Shown here piece by piece: positions 47,447-58,200 of a DNA stretch of 64,000 nt. The stretch's first letter is position 1. Every line of letters begins with the position of its first letter. The position numbers and the translations under genes were made by a program. The notes under the pieces were generated by a model that was not told the origin of the DNA, did not search any database, and saw only the letters and a program-made list of their open reading frames with translations. The stretch comes from Symmachiella dynata (GTDB taxonomy: Bacteria; Planctomycetota; Planctomycetia; Planctomycetales; Planctomycetaceae): assembly GCF_007747995.1 (NCBI RefSeq), contig NZ_CP036276.1, positions 3,277,001 to 3,341,000 of the forward strand. Reading direction: 5' to 3'.

Positions 47447-49369
47447 ATGAAACTGTTGATTCTGTTGGGTGTAACGTTCGGCCTATTCGTTGGCGGTCCT
47501 GCAAGCATTTCCGCTGAATCGCCAAAGTCCGGCGATCCTATTGAACTCTCTGCGGAGTTACGCCAACGCTGCGTAAAGATCCTTCGCGATGGTTTTGCAG
47601 CGGACGAGTTTTGGCCGTCGATGCATGCCGCTGAAGCGTTGACGGTGGCCGGTCACAGCGACGAGGTCCGCGCAGGATTGTTGAAAAAATCGCCCAAGGT
47701 GACCGACGACCAGCAGCGGTGCGGCATTGCCCGCGAAATGGTGCGCGCCGGTGACCGGGGTTATGCCGAGACGATGCTGACGATTCTGTCGCAATCAGAT
47801 GATTACGCACACACGCATGCCGCGGAAAGTCTTTATAAGGTTTACGAAATCGGCGACGGATCGCAGTTGCGGGCTGCGATGGCGAATGAGGACAATTCGA
47901 CTTGCCAACTGATGGCGGCGGCGGCGCTGGCGCGGTCGGGCAGTCCGGAGGCGTTTGAGTTTATCCGCAAACAATTGGTCGACGGCAACACCGATGGGCG
48001 GCGTATCGCCGCATGGATTTTGGCCCGCATCGGCAATGCCAACGACATTCCCGCTCTGCAAGCGAATTTGAAACGTGAAACCGATCCGCTGAAAAAGAGC
48101 TATTACGTCAATGCCTTGGCCGCGCTGGGCGATAGCGCTGGGCAAGAACAGTTGGCGAAAAACCTCAGCGACGAATCCCCGGCGATTCGCACTTATGCTG
48201 CTGTGTTTGCCGGCGATGCCCGAATGACCAATGTGGCTCCGCAATTGGAGAAACTGTTGGATGATCCTGAATTGGATGTGCGGATCCGTGCGGCGCAGTC
48301 ATTGTTGACGTTGGCACAACCGGTGGTCGAGTCGGGTAACTTTGCACGCGATGTGTATCCGGCGACGCCCGAAAACCCGCGGTATAGCGAAGGTTCGATT
48401 GCCGTGTTGGGTGACGGGACGTTGCTGTATGCGACGACGGAATTCATCGACAGCGACTCCGATTTTGCCAAGGCGCGAATCATTGCTAAAACGTCTACCG
48501 ATGGCGGACGCACGTGGAGCAAATCCCGGGTCCTGCAGGAAAACATCGGCGGCAAGAATGTGATGTCGGTCACACTGCGGCGTTTGCCGAAAGATAAGTC
48601 GGGCAAAGCGCCGTTGGGGATGTTTTTTCTGATCAAGAATGACTTCAACGACCTGCGCGCCTATTTGCGGATTTCACATGACGATGGCAAAACGTTTGGC
48701 GATCGAATTCTGGTCACCGACGGGCCGGGTTATCATGTGGTGAACAATGATCGTATTACGGTATTGAAAAACGGACGGCTGTTGTGTCCGGTCGCTTGGA
48801 CCGAAGACGTGAAAACGGTCAATCACTTCACCTGTTACTGTGCAATTTCTGACGATGGGGGCCTGACGTGGCATCGCGGTAAAGGGGAAGTCGATCAACC
48901 CAAGCGTGGAGCGATGGAGCCGGAGGTGTTGGAGCTGAGCGACGGGCGGGTACTAATGATTGTGCGGACGCAATTGGGATACATCGCCGCTAGTGAATCG
49001 ACCGACGGGGGAGAAACATGGAGCGAGGCGAAATCATGGGGTGTCAAAGGTCCGGAAGCCCCCGCGACACTTCGCCGGATTCCCGCGACGGGAGATTTGC
49101 TGTTGGTTTGGAATCATACGTTTGTCGAAGGGGCCGGGCATGGTGGAAAACGGACCCCGTTGACCGCGGCCGTCTCGACGGATGAGGGGAAGACTTGGAG
49201 TTACGAGCGGAATCTTGAGACGCGCGACGATCAGACCTATGCCTACACCAGCATTGAGTTTGATCGCGGCCGTGCGTTGTTGAGCTATTACGTCGGCGAC
49301 GATAAGACGGGACGCATTTTCAGTCGGTTTCGCTCGGTGCCGGTCAGTTGGTTTTATCAACAGCCGTGA
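47447..49369 (+). CDS. Exported HEAT-repeat plus sialidase-fold (BNR/Asp-box) protein
   Basis: 640 aa. The signal peptide is ~1-23 (LLILLGVTFGLFVGGPASISA). HEAT-like helical repeats cover ~45-285 (AAWILARIGNANDIPALQANL, PAIRTYAAVFAGDARM). The sialidase-like six-bladed propeller runs ~300-640 with five Asp boxes: STDGGRTWS, SHDDGKTFG, SDDGGLTWH, STDGGETWS and STDEGKTWS. The FRIP-like opening is weak (YSEGSIAVLGDG). Arg-triad residues cannot be fixed, so it may be an exo-sialidase or a non-enzymatic glycan binder. It has a strong promoter with an internal dyad, suggesting regulation. Confidence 0.88.
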   Translation: MKLLILLGVTFGLFVGGPASISAESPKSGDPIELSAELRQRCVKILRDGFAADEFWPSMHAAEALTVAGHSDEVRAGLLKKSPKVTDDQQRCGIAREMVRAGDRGYAETMLTILSQSDDYAHTHAAESLYKVYEIGDGSQLRAAMANEDNSTCQLMAAAALARSGSPEAFEFIRKQLVDGNTDGRRIAAWILARIGNANDIPALQANLKRETDPLKKSYYVNALAALGDSAGQEQLAKNLSDESPAIRTYAAVFAGDARMTNVAPQLEKLLDDPELDVRIRAAQSLLTLAQPVVESGNFARDVYPATPENPRYSEGSIAVLGDGTLLYATTEFIDSDSDFAKARIIAKTSTDGGRTWSKSRVLQENIGGKNVMSVTLRRLPKDKSGKAPLGMFFLIKNDFNDLRAYLRISHDDGKTFGDRILVTDGPGYHVVNNDRITVLKNGRLLCPVAWTEDVKTVNHFTCYCAISDDGGLTWHRGKGEVDQPKRGAMEPEVLELSDGRVLMIVRTQLGYIAASESTDGGETWSEAKSWGVKGPEAPATLRRIPATGDLLLVWNHTFVEGAGHGGKRTPLTAAVSTDEGKTWSYERNLETRDDQTYAYTSIEFDRGRALLSYYVGDDKTGRIFSRFRSVPVSWFYQQP

Positions 49370-49468
49370 ACTGGGCTGAGGCGCTTGACGCGGATTGTCC
49401 GGGAGTCGATCATGGGGGAGTCCGCTTAAGATGGTGATGAACATCGCCCGTTCGGAAATCGACTCCCC

Positions 49469-52400
49469 ATGCATTGTCCCCCCCTGACATTCTTCTCTCG
49501 AAATCAACGTCGCGTCCTAACGACGTTGGCTGTGGTGTTTTCCATCGTTGGGACGTGCCGGGGCGATGATGCGGCTGGTTTGGAGTTATTTGAGAAAAAA
49601 ATTCGGCCGGTGCTGATCCAGTCCTGTTACGAGTGCCATTCCAGTCAGGAGGACAAACCCAAAGGGGGACTGCGGCTGGATAGTCGTGAGGCAACGCGCA
49701 CGGGGGGAGACAGCGGCGCGGCGATTGTTCCCGGAAAGCCGGACGAAAGTCTGCTGATCGAGGCGATGCGGCACGAGTCGTTCGAGATGCCTCCGCAGGC
49801 CAAATTGTCCGACGAGACGATTGCCGATTTTGTAAGATGGATTGAAATCGGGGCACCCGACCCCCGCGATCGCCCCGATAGCAACACGGTCGACAATGCG
49901 TGGCCGGTACTGCTCAACGCGCGGCGCGATTGGTGGTCGCTGCAACCGGTCGTCCGTCCTGAGGTGCCGGAGATCAAGGCGAACCCGCCGAGGGGCACGA
50001 TTGACCGTTTTATTTTGGCAAAGCTTGCGAATGCAGGAATTGCGCCGCCGGAACAAGCGGCGCCGCGAACGCTCATTCGGAGGTTGAGTCTGGTACTCAC
50101 TGGCCTGCCGCCAACACCTAAAGACGTCGACCGTTTTTTGCGGGACAGCGAAGTGAATGCGGAAGCGGCGTATGAGTCGCTCGTCGATCGCTTGTTGAAT
50201 TCGCCGCACTTTGGCGAACGTTGGGCGCGACATTGGATGGACGTGGTTCGTTTTACCGAAACGCACGGCAACGAGTGGAACTACGAGGTGCATCACGCTT
50301 GGCGGTACCGCGATTACCTGATTCGCGCATTCAACGCCGATGTGCCGTACGACCAATTCGTCCGCGAGCACATCGCAGGGGACTTATTGGACCACCCCCG
50401 TTGGAATGACGAACAGCAGTTGAACGAGTCTTTGATCGGTACGTCCTTTTACCGTTTCGGTGAAGTGAACCACGACGATTGTGTGACGTTGACGTCGATC
50501 GGTTACGACATTTTAGATAACCAGATTGATACGCTGACAAAAGCATTTCAAGCAACGACCGTCGCTTGTGCGCGGTGTCACGACCATAAAATGGATGCGG
50601 TTTCCGCGGCGGATTATTATGCGCTGTTGGGCATCCTCAAGAGTTCACGGCTGACCGCCCACACGCTCGATGCGCCGACGGTGAATGCAGAATTGATGGA
50701 GCAGTTGCGTGTGTTGAAAACGCAACTCCGCGAGGAGTTGGCGCAGCATTGGCAGTCGCAGACCGGTGATGTTGCCAAATATATGCTGGCGGCGCAGGCG
50801 CGGATTGCCAAGTCGTCGGAAGCGGATGTTTTGGCGACCGGTTTGAGCGCGCCGCGGTTAGAAGGTTGGGTCAAAGCCCTTTCTGTGGAGAAGCCGGGAA
50901 TTGACCATCCCGCGCGGGCTTGGCAGACGGTGAACGCTGCCGAGAATGTTCCCACAGCGTGGCGCGAATTAGCGGTGAGTTTTGAAAAGGATCGCCAAAC
51001 GCATGAGTCGTTCAATGCTAAGCAATTCACACGCCTTGCCGATTTTCGCGATGACGATCCGACCGAATGGAGCGCCACCGGCCAAGGTCTGCGTCAGGGG
51101 CACACGTCAAGTGGCGCATTCACCGTGGCGCATGACGGCGACAACGTTGTTCGGCAAATTCTTCCCGCCGGTCGCTTTACGCATGTCTTGTCGGAGAAAC
51201 TCAACGGCACGCTCCGCTCGCCCGTAATTAGCGGCGGGAAGTCGCACATCAGTTTTCAGGTGTTGGGAGAGAACACGAGCGCCGTGCGTTTGGTTTCCAA
51301 CAACTGTCAGCTCAACTATGCCAACTACCGTGCATTGACCTCGCCGCAGCCGACGTGGGTTACATTTAAGGTCCCCGCCAATGCGGAAATGTTGCGGACG
51401 TTTGCGGAACTGGTCACGAAATTCGATAACCCCAAGTTTCCGGATCAATTGGGAACGTTAGGAGGCGATAAGACCAACGACCGCATACCGTGGTCCGAAG
51501 CAGCCGCGGACCCGCGATCGTATTTCGGCATTCTGCAGGTCGTGGCGCATGACGGCGGCGATCCGCCTAAGCCGGACCTGTCGCCGTTGGCCCGGTTGTA
51601 TGGCGAGGCCGATACGGTGGTCGCGCCCGCTGATATTGCCGACAAGTATTCCGCGGCGATTCAAACGGCAGTGGAGCACTGGTCGGCGGGGACTGCTGGC
51701 GACGATGATGTTTATTGGCTCTCTTGGTGTGTGGAGAACAATCTGTTGGACCATGCCGTGAACGCCTCGTCGCAGATTAAAAAATTGGTGGGCGCTTACC
51801 GCAAGATAGAAGAACAACTGGCGCGGCCGCGCCTGGCGGCGGGGATTGCCGACCTGGGTGCAGGGCAGGATCATCGCATATTGCTGCGGGGCAACTTTGC
51901 GACTTTGGGAGATGTCGTGCCGCGGAGGTATTTGGAAGTGCTGTCGAATTCCGCAAAGAATTCTCAACCCACGGGCAGTGGGCGGCGGGAGCTTGCCGAT
52001 CAGATTGCATCGTCGCACAATCCGCTGACGGCTCGGGTGATGGTCAATCGTGTCTGGCATCACCTGTTTGGTGCGGGAATCGTACGGAGCGTTGATGACT
52101 TTGGACATGTCGGCGATCTGCCGTCGCACCCGCAATTGCTGGATCATCTCGCCGCACGCTTTGTGGAACCTGCCGGCAGTCACGGCGACGGCATGGGCTG
52201 GTCGGTGAAGACGTTGATCCGTGAAATAGTGTTATCACGTACATTTCGCGCGACAGGCCGCGCCGAGTTATCGGCCACAGAGATCGACCCACAGAATCGC
52301 TTGTTGCATCACTATCCGGTACGGCGGATGGAGGCCGAGGCGATTCGGGATTCGATTTTGACCGTTTCCGGCCGGCTGCAACCAAAATTATTTGGCGAAA

Positions 52401-52879
52401 GCATTCAGCCGTTTCGCCCTGAATCGAATCCCACCCGTCGGCTGTTTGCTGGGCCGCTCGATGGGGCGGGCCGCCGCAGCGTGTACATTAAGGTCAATTT
52501 AATGGAGGGGCCGAAGTTTTTGAGTGCCTTCAATCTCCCCGGCGGAAAAATCACCCAAGGCCGCCGTGATATCACCAATGTGCCGGCGCAGGCACTGACG
52601 CTCTTAAACGACAGTTTTGTCCTGCAGCAAGCGGGGGTCTGGGCAGAGGCGGTGATCGAAGACGAGACCATTACAGTTGGCGAACGACTCATGACGATGT
52701 TTGAGGCTGCTTTGGGACGCCCGGCTACGCCGCTGGAAATCGAGCGGTTTGAGGAACTGATCGGCACGCTCGCGCAGCTAAAGGAAATTCCCGGCGACCA
52801 GATTCTGTCGTCCAAAGAGATCTGGCAGGACGTGGCGCATCTTTTGTTTAATGGCAAAGAATTCATTTACATCCCTTGA
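49469..52879 (+). CDS. PSCyt1/DUF1549/DUF1553 protein
   Basis: 1136 aa. A leader (VLTTLAVVFSIVGTCRG) then PSCyt1 with CYECH (~53-57) and KPKGGLRLDSREA, IVPGKPDESLLIEAM, FEMPPQAKLS. DUF1549 is ~165-370 (RRLSLVLTGLPPTPKDVDRF, DQFVREHIAGDLLDH) ending with a second CARCHDHKMD. A long middle segment (~400-830) lacks the LamG found in the 40 kb paralogue. DUF1553 is ~840-1090 (NPLTARVMVNRVWHHLFGAGIV, RLLHHYPVRRMEAEAIRDSIL). Possible redox/heme role by motif. It is followed 51 bp later by DUF1501. Confidence 0.93.
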   Translation: MHCPPLTFFSRNQRRVLTTLAVVFSIVGTCRGDDAAGLELFEKKIRPVLIQSCYECHSSQEDKPKGGLRLDSREATRTGGDSGAAIVPGKPDESLLIEAMRHESFEMPPQAKLSDETIADFVRWIEIGAPDPRDRPDSNTVDNAWPVLLNARRDWWSLQPVVRPEVPEIKANPPRGTIDRFILAKLANAGIAPPEQAAPRTLIRRLSLVLTGLPPTPKDVDRFLRDSEVNAEAAYESLVDRLLNSPHFGERWARHWMDVVRFTETHGNEWNYEVHHAWRYRDYLIRAFNADVPYDQFVREHIAGDLLDHPRWNDEQQLNESLIGTSFYRFGEVNHDDCVTLTSIGYDILDNQIDTLTKAFQATTVACARCHDHKMDAVSAADYYALLGILKSSRLTAHTLDAPTVNAELMEQLRVLKTQLREELAQHWQSQTGDVAKYMLAAQARIAKSSEADVLATGLSAPRLEGWVKALSVEKPGIDHPARAWQTVNAAENVPTAWRELAVSFEKDRQTHESFNAKQFTRLADFRDDDPTEWSATGQGLRQGHTSSGAFTVAHDGDNVVRQILPAGRFTHVLSEKLNGTLRSPVISGGKSHISFQVLGENTSAVRLVSNNCQLNYANYRALTSPQPTWVTFKVPANAEMLRTFAELVTKFDNPKFPDQLGTLGGDKTNDRIPWSEAAADPRSYFGILQVVAHDGGDPPKPDLSPLARLYGEADTVVAPADIADKYSAAIQTAVEHWSAGTAGDDDVYWLSWCVENNLLDHAVNASSQIKKLVGAYRKIEEQLARPRLAAGIADLGAGQDHRILLRGNFATLGDVVPRRYLEVLSNSAKNSQPTGSGRRELADQIASSHNPLTARVMVNRVWHHLFGAGIVRSVDDFGHVGDLPSHPQLLDHLAARFVEPAGSHGDGMGWSVKTLIREIVLSRTFRATGRAELSATEIDPQNRLLHHYPVRRMEAEAIRDSILTVSGRLQPKLFGESIQPFRPESNPTRRLFAGPLDGAGRRSVYIKVNLMEGPKFLSAFNLPGGKITQGRRDITNVPAQALTLLNDSFVLQQAGVWAEAVIEDETITVGERLMTMFEAALGRPATPLEIERFEELIGTLAQLKEIPGDQILSSKEIWQDVAHLLFNGKEFIYIP

Positions 52880-52930
52880 AAACGTTTTCGTTTGGTGCTG
52901 AAGTACGAAATCGTGGGAACAGTTGGCCGT

Positions 52931-54346
52931 ATGAATCCTCATAGCAACAATTGTCCGGGACGCGGACCGCGGCTGTTTTCGCGGCGTAGCATGCTGAAAT
53001 CGTCTGCCAACGGTTTTGGAATGTTGGCGCTGTCGGCGTTGATGTCGGAACGCGCCTATGGGGCGCCGGCCACGGGACCGCATTTTGCCCCGACGGCTAA
53101 AAACGTCATCTTCTGCTTTCTGGACGGAGGAGTCTCGCATGTCGATTCGTTCGATCCCAAACCGAAGCTTGCGGAGGTCGACGATCAACCGGCCGGTGAG
53201 ATCGATAACCCGACGGCGAATGTGAATCGCAAATGGCTCAAGTCCCCCTGGAAGTTCGCTAAGCATGGCGAGTCAGGACTGCCGGTCAGCGAATTGTTTC
53301 CGCACATTGCCAGTTGTGTCGACGATTTGGCTGTGATTCGTTCGATGAAAGCGGACCTGCCGATTCACTCTACGGGGGTGTTGTTTTTACATACCGGGTC
53401 CAACGTAGCTGGGCGTCCCAGTCTTGGCTCGTGGGCCAGTTATGGACTGGGCAGCGAAAATCAGAATCTGCCGGGGTTTGTGGTCTTAAATTTTGGCGTG
53501 ATTCCTTGCGGGGGATTGGAAAACTATTCCAGCGGTTTCCTACCGGCCAGTTTTCAAGCGACGTTGCTCAATGCCGATGGTCCGCCGCTGGAGAATATCA
53601 CGCCGGGCGACAGCCGCGCGGGGGTGCAGCGTGCCAAACTGGATTTGCTCAAACTGCAGGACCGCGCGTTTGCTGAGACATTAGGGGGCAACGACGCCGT
53701 TGAATCGGCCGTTAAGAACTATGAACTTGCCTACCGCATGCAATCGCTCGTCCCGGACGTGCTGGATTTGTCGCGGGAAACGAAAGCGACGCAGTCGCTT
53801 TATGCGATCGATTCCAAAGTCGACTCGCAGCGGCTGTATGGGATTCAATGTCTCCGCGCGCGGCGGTTGATCGAATCGGGTGTTCGTTTTGTGGAGATCA
53901 CCTGCCCCCCGGGCGCCTCGAACGGTACGTGGGATCAACATGGGGCGCTGAAGAAAATGCACGAGAAAAACGCTCTCGACACCGACCAAGCGATTGCCGG
54001 TTTGATCAAGGACCTCAAAGCACGTGGGCTGTTTGACGAAACGCTGATCGTCTGGGCGGGAGAATTTGGACGCACGCCGCATGCGGCCTCCCGCGACGGA
54101 CGTGATCATCATCCCGAAGGCTTTACCGTTTGGCTGGCCGGTGGAGGCGTCAAAGGGGGCGTGGCGCATGGGGCGACTGACGAGTTGGGCATGCATGCGG
54201 TGGAGAATGTCTGCACGATGCACGACCTGCATGCGACGATATTGCATCTCTTGGGCTTGGACCACCAACGCCTAACCTACCGTCACGGCGGCCGCGACTT
54301 TCGCCTCACCGATGTACATGGTGAAGTGATTCACGAAATTCTGTGA
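52931..54346 (+). CDS. DUF1501 family exported protein (operon partner)
   Basis: 471 aa from ATG 52931. The Tat-like leader is FSRRSMLKSSANGFGMLALSAL. Core: [71 protein letters not shown], and the shared C-terminus [22 protein letters not shown]. It resembles the 43.8 kb DUF1501 protein more than the tandem pair at 9-12 kb. Its cotranscription with the 1136-aa PSCyt1 gene is inferred from the 51 bp gap. Convergent with cysE. Confidence 0.92.
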   Translation: MNPHSNNCPGRGPRLFSRRSMLKSSANGFGMLALSALMSERAYGAPATGPHFAPTAKNVIFCFLDGGVSHVDSFDPKPKLAEVDDQPAGEIDNPTANVNRKWLKSPWKFAKHGESGLPVSELFPHIASCVDDLAVIRSMKADLPIHSTGVLFLHTGSNVAGRPSLGSWASYGLGSENQNLPGFVVLNFGVIPCGGLENYSSGFLPASFQATLLNADGPPLENITPGDSRAGVQRAKLDLLKLQDRAFAETLGGNDAVESAVKNYELAYRMQSLVPDVLDLSRETKATQSLYAIDSKVDSQRLYGIQCLRARRLIESGVRFVEITCPPGASNGTWDQHGALKKMHEKNALDTDQAIAGLIKDLKARGLFDETLIVWAGEFGRTPHAASRDGRDHHPEGFTVWLAGGGVKGGVAHGATDELGMHAVENVCTMHDLHATILHLLGLDHQRLTYRHGGRDFRLTDVHGEVIHEIL

Positions 54347-54361
54347 ACCGTACAAGCTGAT

Positions 54362-55192
54362 TTAAATCCCGCTGCCGTCGGCGTGGTGATGCGGCAGCAT
54401 GTGATCCATGTCGAGTGCCGGTTCGGCAACTGAGAGCCGTCCCACGATTTTGGCCGGAATTCCGGCGACCGTGCAGTGCGCGGGAACATCGTCTAAAACG
54501 ACGCTGCATGCGGCGATTTTCGCTCCGGTACCGATTTCGACATTCCCCAGGATTTTAGCACCGGCGCCGACCAGTACGCCATGCCGGACTTTGGGATGGC
54601 GGTCTCCCGTGGCTTTTCCGGTTCCCCCCAAGGTCACTTCGTGCAGCATGGAGACGTTGTTTTCCACGACGGCGGTTTCACCGATCACGACCGAGGTGCC
54701 ATGATCCAGCAAGATACCCTGTCCGATGCGGGCGGCCGGGTGAATATCCGCAGCAAAGACCTCTGAAATGCGGCTTTGGAGGTGCAGCGCCATCGCCCGC
54801 CGATTCTGCCCCCACAACCAATGCGCGACACGATAACTTTGCAGCGCATGAAAGCCTTTGAAAAATAGCATCGGCACATAATAGTATTCCGATGCCGGGT
54901 CACGGTCGCGGACCGCTTGAATGTCACACCGCAGGGCGGCGCGGACCTGCGGGTCGCTGGCAAAGGCCTCGTCGATCACTTCGCGGATCAACATGGCCGT
55001 TACATTCACATCGGCCAGTTTGCCCGCGAGGTGGAAACTCATCGCATCTTCGAGCGTCTCGTGTTTGAGAACCGTGGCGTGCAGAAAGCTGGCCAAGATC
55101 GGCTCTTGGGTAGCCGCAGACTGAGTCTCTGCGCGGATCGTGTCCCAGATCTTATCGTCGCCTATGTGTTGTGCGGCGTCTGACACCGGCAT
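54362..55192 (-). CDS. cysE: Serine O-acetyltransferase
   Basis: 276 aa. It makes O-acetylserine for cysteine synthesis. The N-terminal helical SATase domain is intact (DKIWDTIRAETQSAATQEPILASFLHATVLKHETLEDAMSF). The left-handed beta-helix has FAADIHPAARIGQGILLDHGTSVVIGETAVVENNVSMLHEVTLGGTGK, with the catalytic His/Asp in the LDHGT region. The C-terminus ends in DGSGI, matching the Ile-terminated tail by which CysE docks into CysK. A cysK gene is not in the window. It lies 47 bp downstream of the large PQQ-type gene on the same strand, so readthrough transcription is possible. Confidence 0.95.
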   Translation of the reverse strand: MPVSDAAQHIGDDKIWDTIRAETQSAATQEPILASFLHATVLKHETLEDAMSFHLAGKLADVNVTAMLIREVIDEAFASDPQVRAALRCDIQAVRDRDPASEYYYVPMLFFKGFHALQSYRVAHWLWGQNRRAMALHLQSRISEVFAADIHPAARIGQGILLDHGTSVVIGETAVVENNVSMLHEVTLGGTGKATGDRHPKVRHGVLVGAGAKILGNVEIGTGAKIAACSVVLDDVPAHCTVAGIPAKIVGRLSVAEPALDMDHMLPHHHADGSGI

Positions 55193-55239
55193 TGCCTTTG
55201 GTCAAAGTTGGTGATGAAAACGTGCTGCGTGGGGCGCGA

Positions 55240-58200
55240 TTACTCGCGTTCGATTTTAATGCCGCTGAGAATCGGAGCATCACTTCCATCGCGCGGGACG
55301 AATTCGACAACGAGATTGTCAGTTACGGAAATCCCGGCCACTTCGTGAATTGCTGAGCGCCCGTTACCCTGATCCGATTCGTCGAGGCCTACGTTTTCCA
55401 GTAACGTTTCACCTTGGATTTTTACATCAAATTTCGCTGCTGCGGATGGATCACCCTGGCGCGCTGTGAAATAGAATTTCACGCGATAGCTTGCCGGGTC
55501 GGCCCCCTGCTCTTGCAGTGGGATGGTGAGTTGTTTCAACCCTTCGGCCCAATAGGAATAAATCCAGGGTGACTCAACGTCAGTTAACGCCTCCGCTTGA
55601 CTATTGATTCCGGAGTATTTTTTGCCGTCGGCGAAGTCGGTTTGCAATTCCAAGGGTAGGACCAAACCGGTCTCCTTGTAGGCTTTGGGCCGCGGATACG
55701 CCAACCAGACGGTTCCGCTGGCGTCGCGACGATCTCCCGGGGCACCGAAGTTGAGTGCCAAATGTTTCACCGGCGTCGATTTTCCTACGGAACTATAGAT
55801 CGTCCAATCCCGCCGGGGTTCGCGCGGTTCCATGACGATGGTCGAGGCGATCGAGAATAGACAGACACAACCCGCACTCGCTTCGGGAACCATCAACAGG
55901 CCGTTGGCGGGAATCATGTTGATCCAGCATCCGGTACGGTGTCCGGCGAAGTGCCGCGTGCCGTTGTCGGCGTTCAGATCGTAAAACCCAGTGAAGCCGG
56001 AGCGGAAAAACATCATATCCGGTGTAGCAGTCATCATGCCGCAATGGTGTCCGGTACGGACCATGCTCCAGGGGACCTCTTCGCCGGTGATGGGGTGCTT
56101 CCGCATGCGCTGCGCGCCGGTGTAGAGGTCAAATCCCCATGGTTCGGCGACGATCTGATCTTCGATAATGATCGGGCGATGTCGATAGTTGGCATCCTTG
56201 GCCCACAACTTGTGTCCATCTTCGCCCGATAGCGCCACGAGTCGGCGACTTTTGAATTCCCCGGCGAGGAATTGTTTCCAGTAGTGACCGTTGGCGTTGG
56301 CGCCGCAGAGTACCAGCACGTTGTTTTGCACCATTAAAGTCAACTTGCCGCCGCCGGTGCCGATTTCACTGCAATCGGTCACGTCGACCGGTGTTTCCCA
56401 CAATTTTTCGCCGGTCCGCGCATCTAGAGCAACCGCCAAGCGAGCGTCGATCCGCTTCATCCGTGCTTCGGCCTCTTTGGCCTCCTCGCCGGTCAGTTTT
56501 TTAAGTTCAGTTTTGTCTTCACGCAGCAATTCATCGCGTTGGTCACTGGTGATCGTGCTGTCGATGAAGAAGACCCGTTCCGGTCCCAAAGCAATGGTGT
56601 GATGGGCGATATGTTTGCCTTGATAGCTCCAGGCGGTCTTGCCCGTTTTAGTATCGATTGCGAACAGCCCGGTCGTGCTGTCATCGGTCACTTTGCCGCG
56701 ACGTTGCTTACGGCGTTCGACTTCTTGGCGGATCGTGGCGGTGCCGATCAGCAGGCCGTCTTGGTAGGCCAGATAACCCCATTCGTGATCCTCGTTGCCT
56801 GCTTCGGGGGGAACGGTGTAGGTGGCTTTGATTTTGCCGGTCGCCAGATCGAGGTTGTGGCATTCACCCCGGACCATGACGAATAGATCGTCGCCGCCGG
56901 CGACGAGGTTTCCGGGATTTTGATTTTGAAAGACACCGGTCCGCACGGCATTGGGCTCCTCCCGCTCCCACAAGAACATGCCATTGTAGGCGTCGTAGGC
57001 CATGACGCTGTTTTCGCCCTGCACGATCAAACGGCCATCGATGGAAAGTGGGCCAACGGCGCCGTCGTGCCGGTTGACCATTTTGCCGGGGCCGGGATCG
57101 CCATACCACAGGACGCCCAGTCCGCCCTTTAAGCGGCGGTCGGTGCTACTGGCGGTGTTTCCCGGATCGCCGTATTGGTGCGACCAATTGGCTGCGCCCG
57201 GCAGTTTGTCGCGGGTCAATGTGATCGCCGTGCCATCGGTCGAGGTGTGTGATTGGTCGGCTAATTTCATGCCTGCCAACCAGTCCTGACGGCTTTGAAC
57301 GGCTTGCGCGGGATCGTCCTTTTTGCCGCCCAGATAAACCACGCCACCAAGCGGTTTGAGGTGCCGCGCGATTTCCGCTGGATTTCCAGGAACGGTCCCA
57401 CCCAGTAACTGGGTGTCGGATACGATCATGTTTGCAAAATAACTTGAGTAAGGGACCGGCGCAAAATCGGCCTGATGTACGGTCACCCGACTGCCGTAGA
57501 GCCCTGCGGCGTTGAGGGCTTTGCGGGAGGCGGCTACTTTGTCCGCGTCCGGTTCCAAACAATACAGCGTCAACTCGCTTTGCCGCGCCAGCTCATAGGC
57601 GAGTCGTCCCTGTTCGCTGCCCAACACGAGTGCAAAGCCGCGATTGACGCCTGTGGTCTTTAAGATGTCTGCCGCTGCGTCTTGATAAAACTTGGTCAAC
57701 TCATCTTGAGGATAGGGATCAGCGCCGATGTTCTTTTTGGCGACCGCTGAGGGAACGGCGGGCGTATCGGCTGATGCGAAAGCATAGATCTTGCCCGTGC
57801 TGGTGCTCACAAACAGATTTCCGCCGGCGACTGCCAATCCGCGAGCTTCGCCGTCGACCGGGGCGCTCCAGAGGGGCTTGCCTGTTTCGGCGGAAAAGGC
57901 GGCGACTTCTCCATCTTTGCCGGCGAAGACCAAATCCCCCGTCACCAAGAGTGATGACTCTCCATCAAACGGTGTTTTCCAGATGACACCGACTTGGTCT
58001 GCTTGTTGGATTTTGGCTTCTAGTTCCTTCATCTCCTTTTTGGCTTGCTCTAGTTCTTCGCCTTCGGTGGTATAGATCTTGCGCATGATCGGCCGCCGGC
58101 CTTGTTCCATTTTGTGGCGTTTGCGGCTACCGGCGGCATAAGCGTCTCGGTCGAGTTTGATCAACGATTGTCCGCTGAGCGTGTATGCGTATTTATCGGC

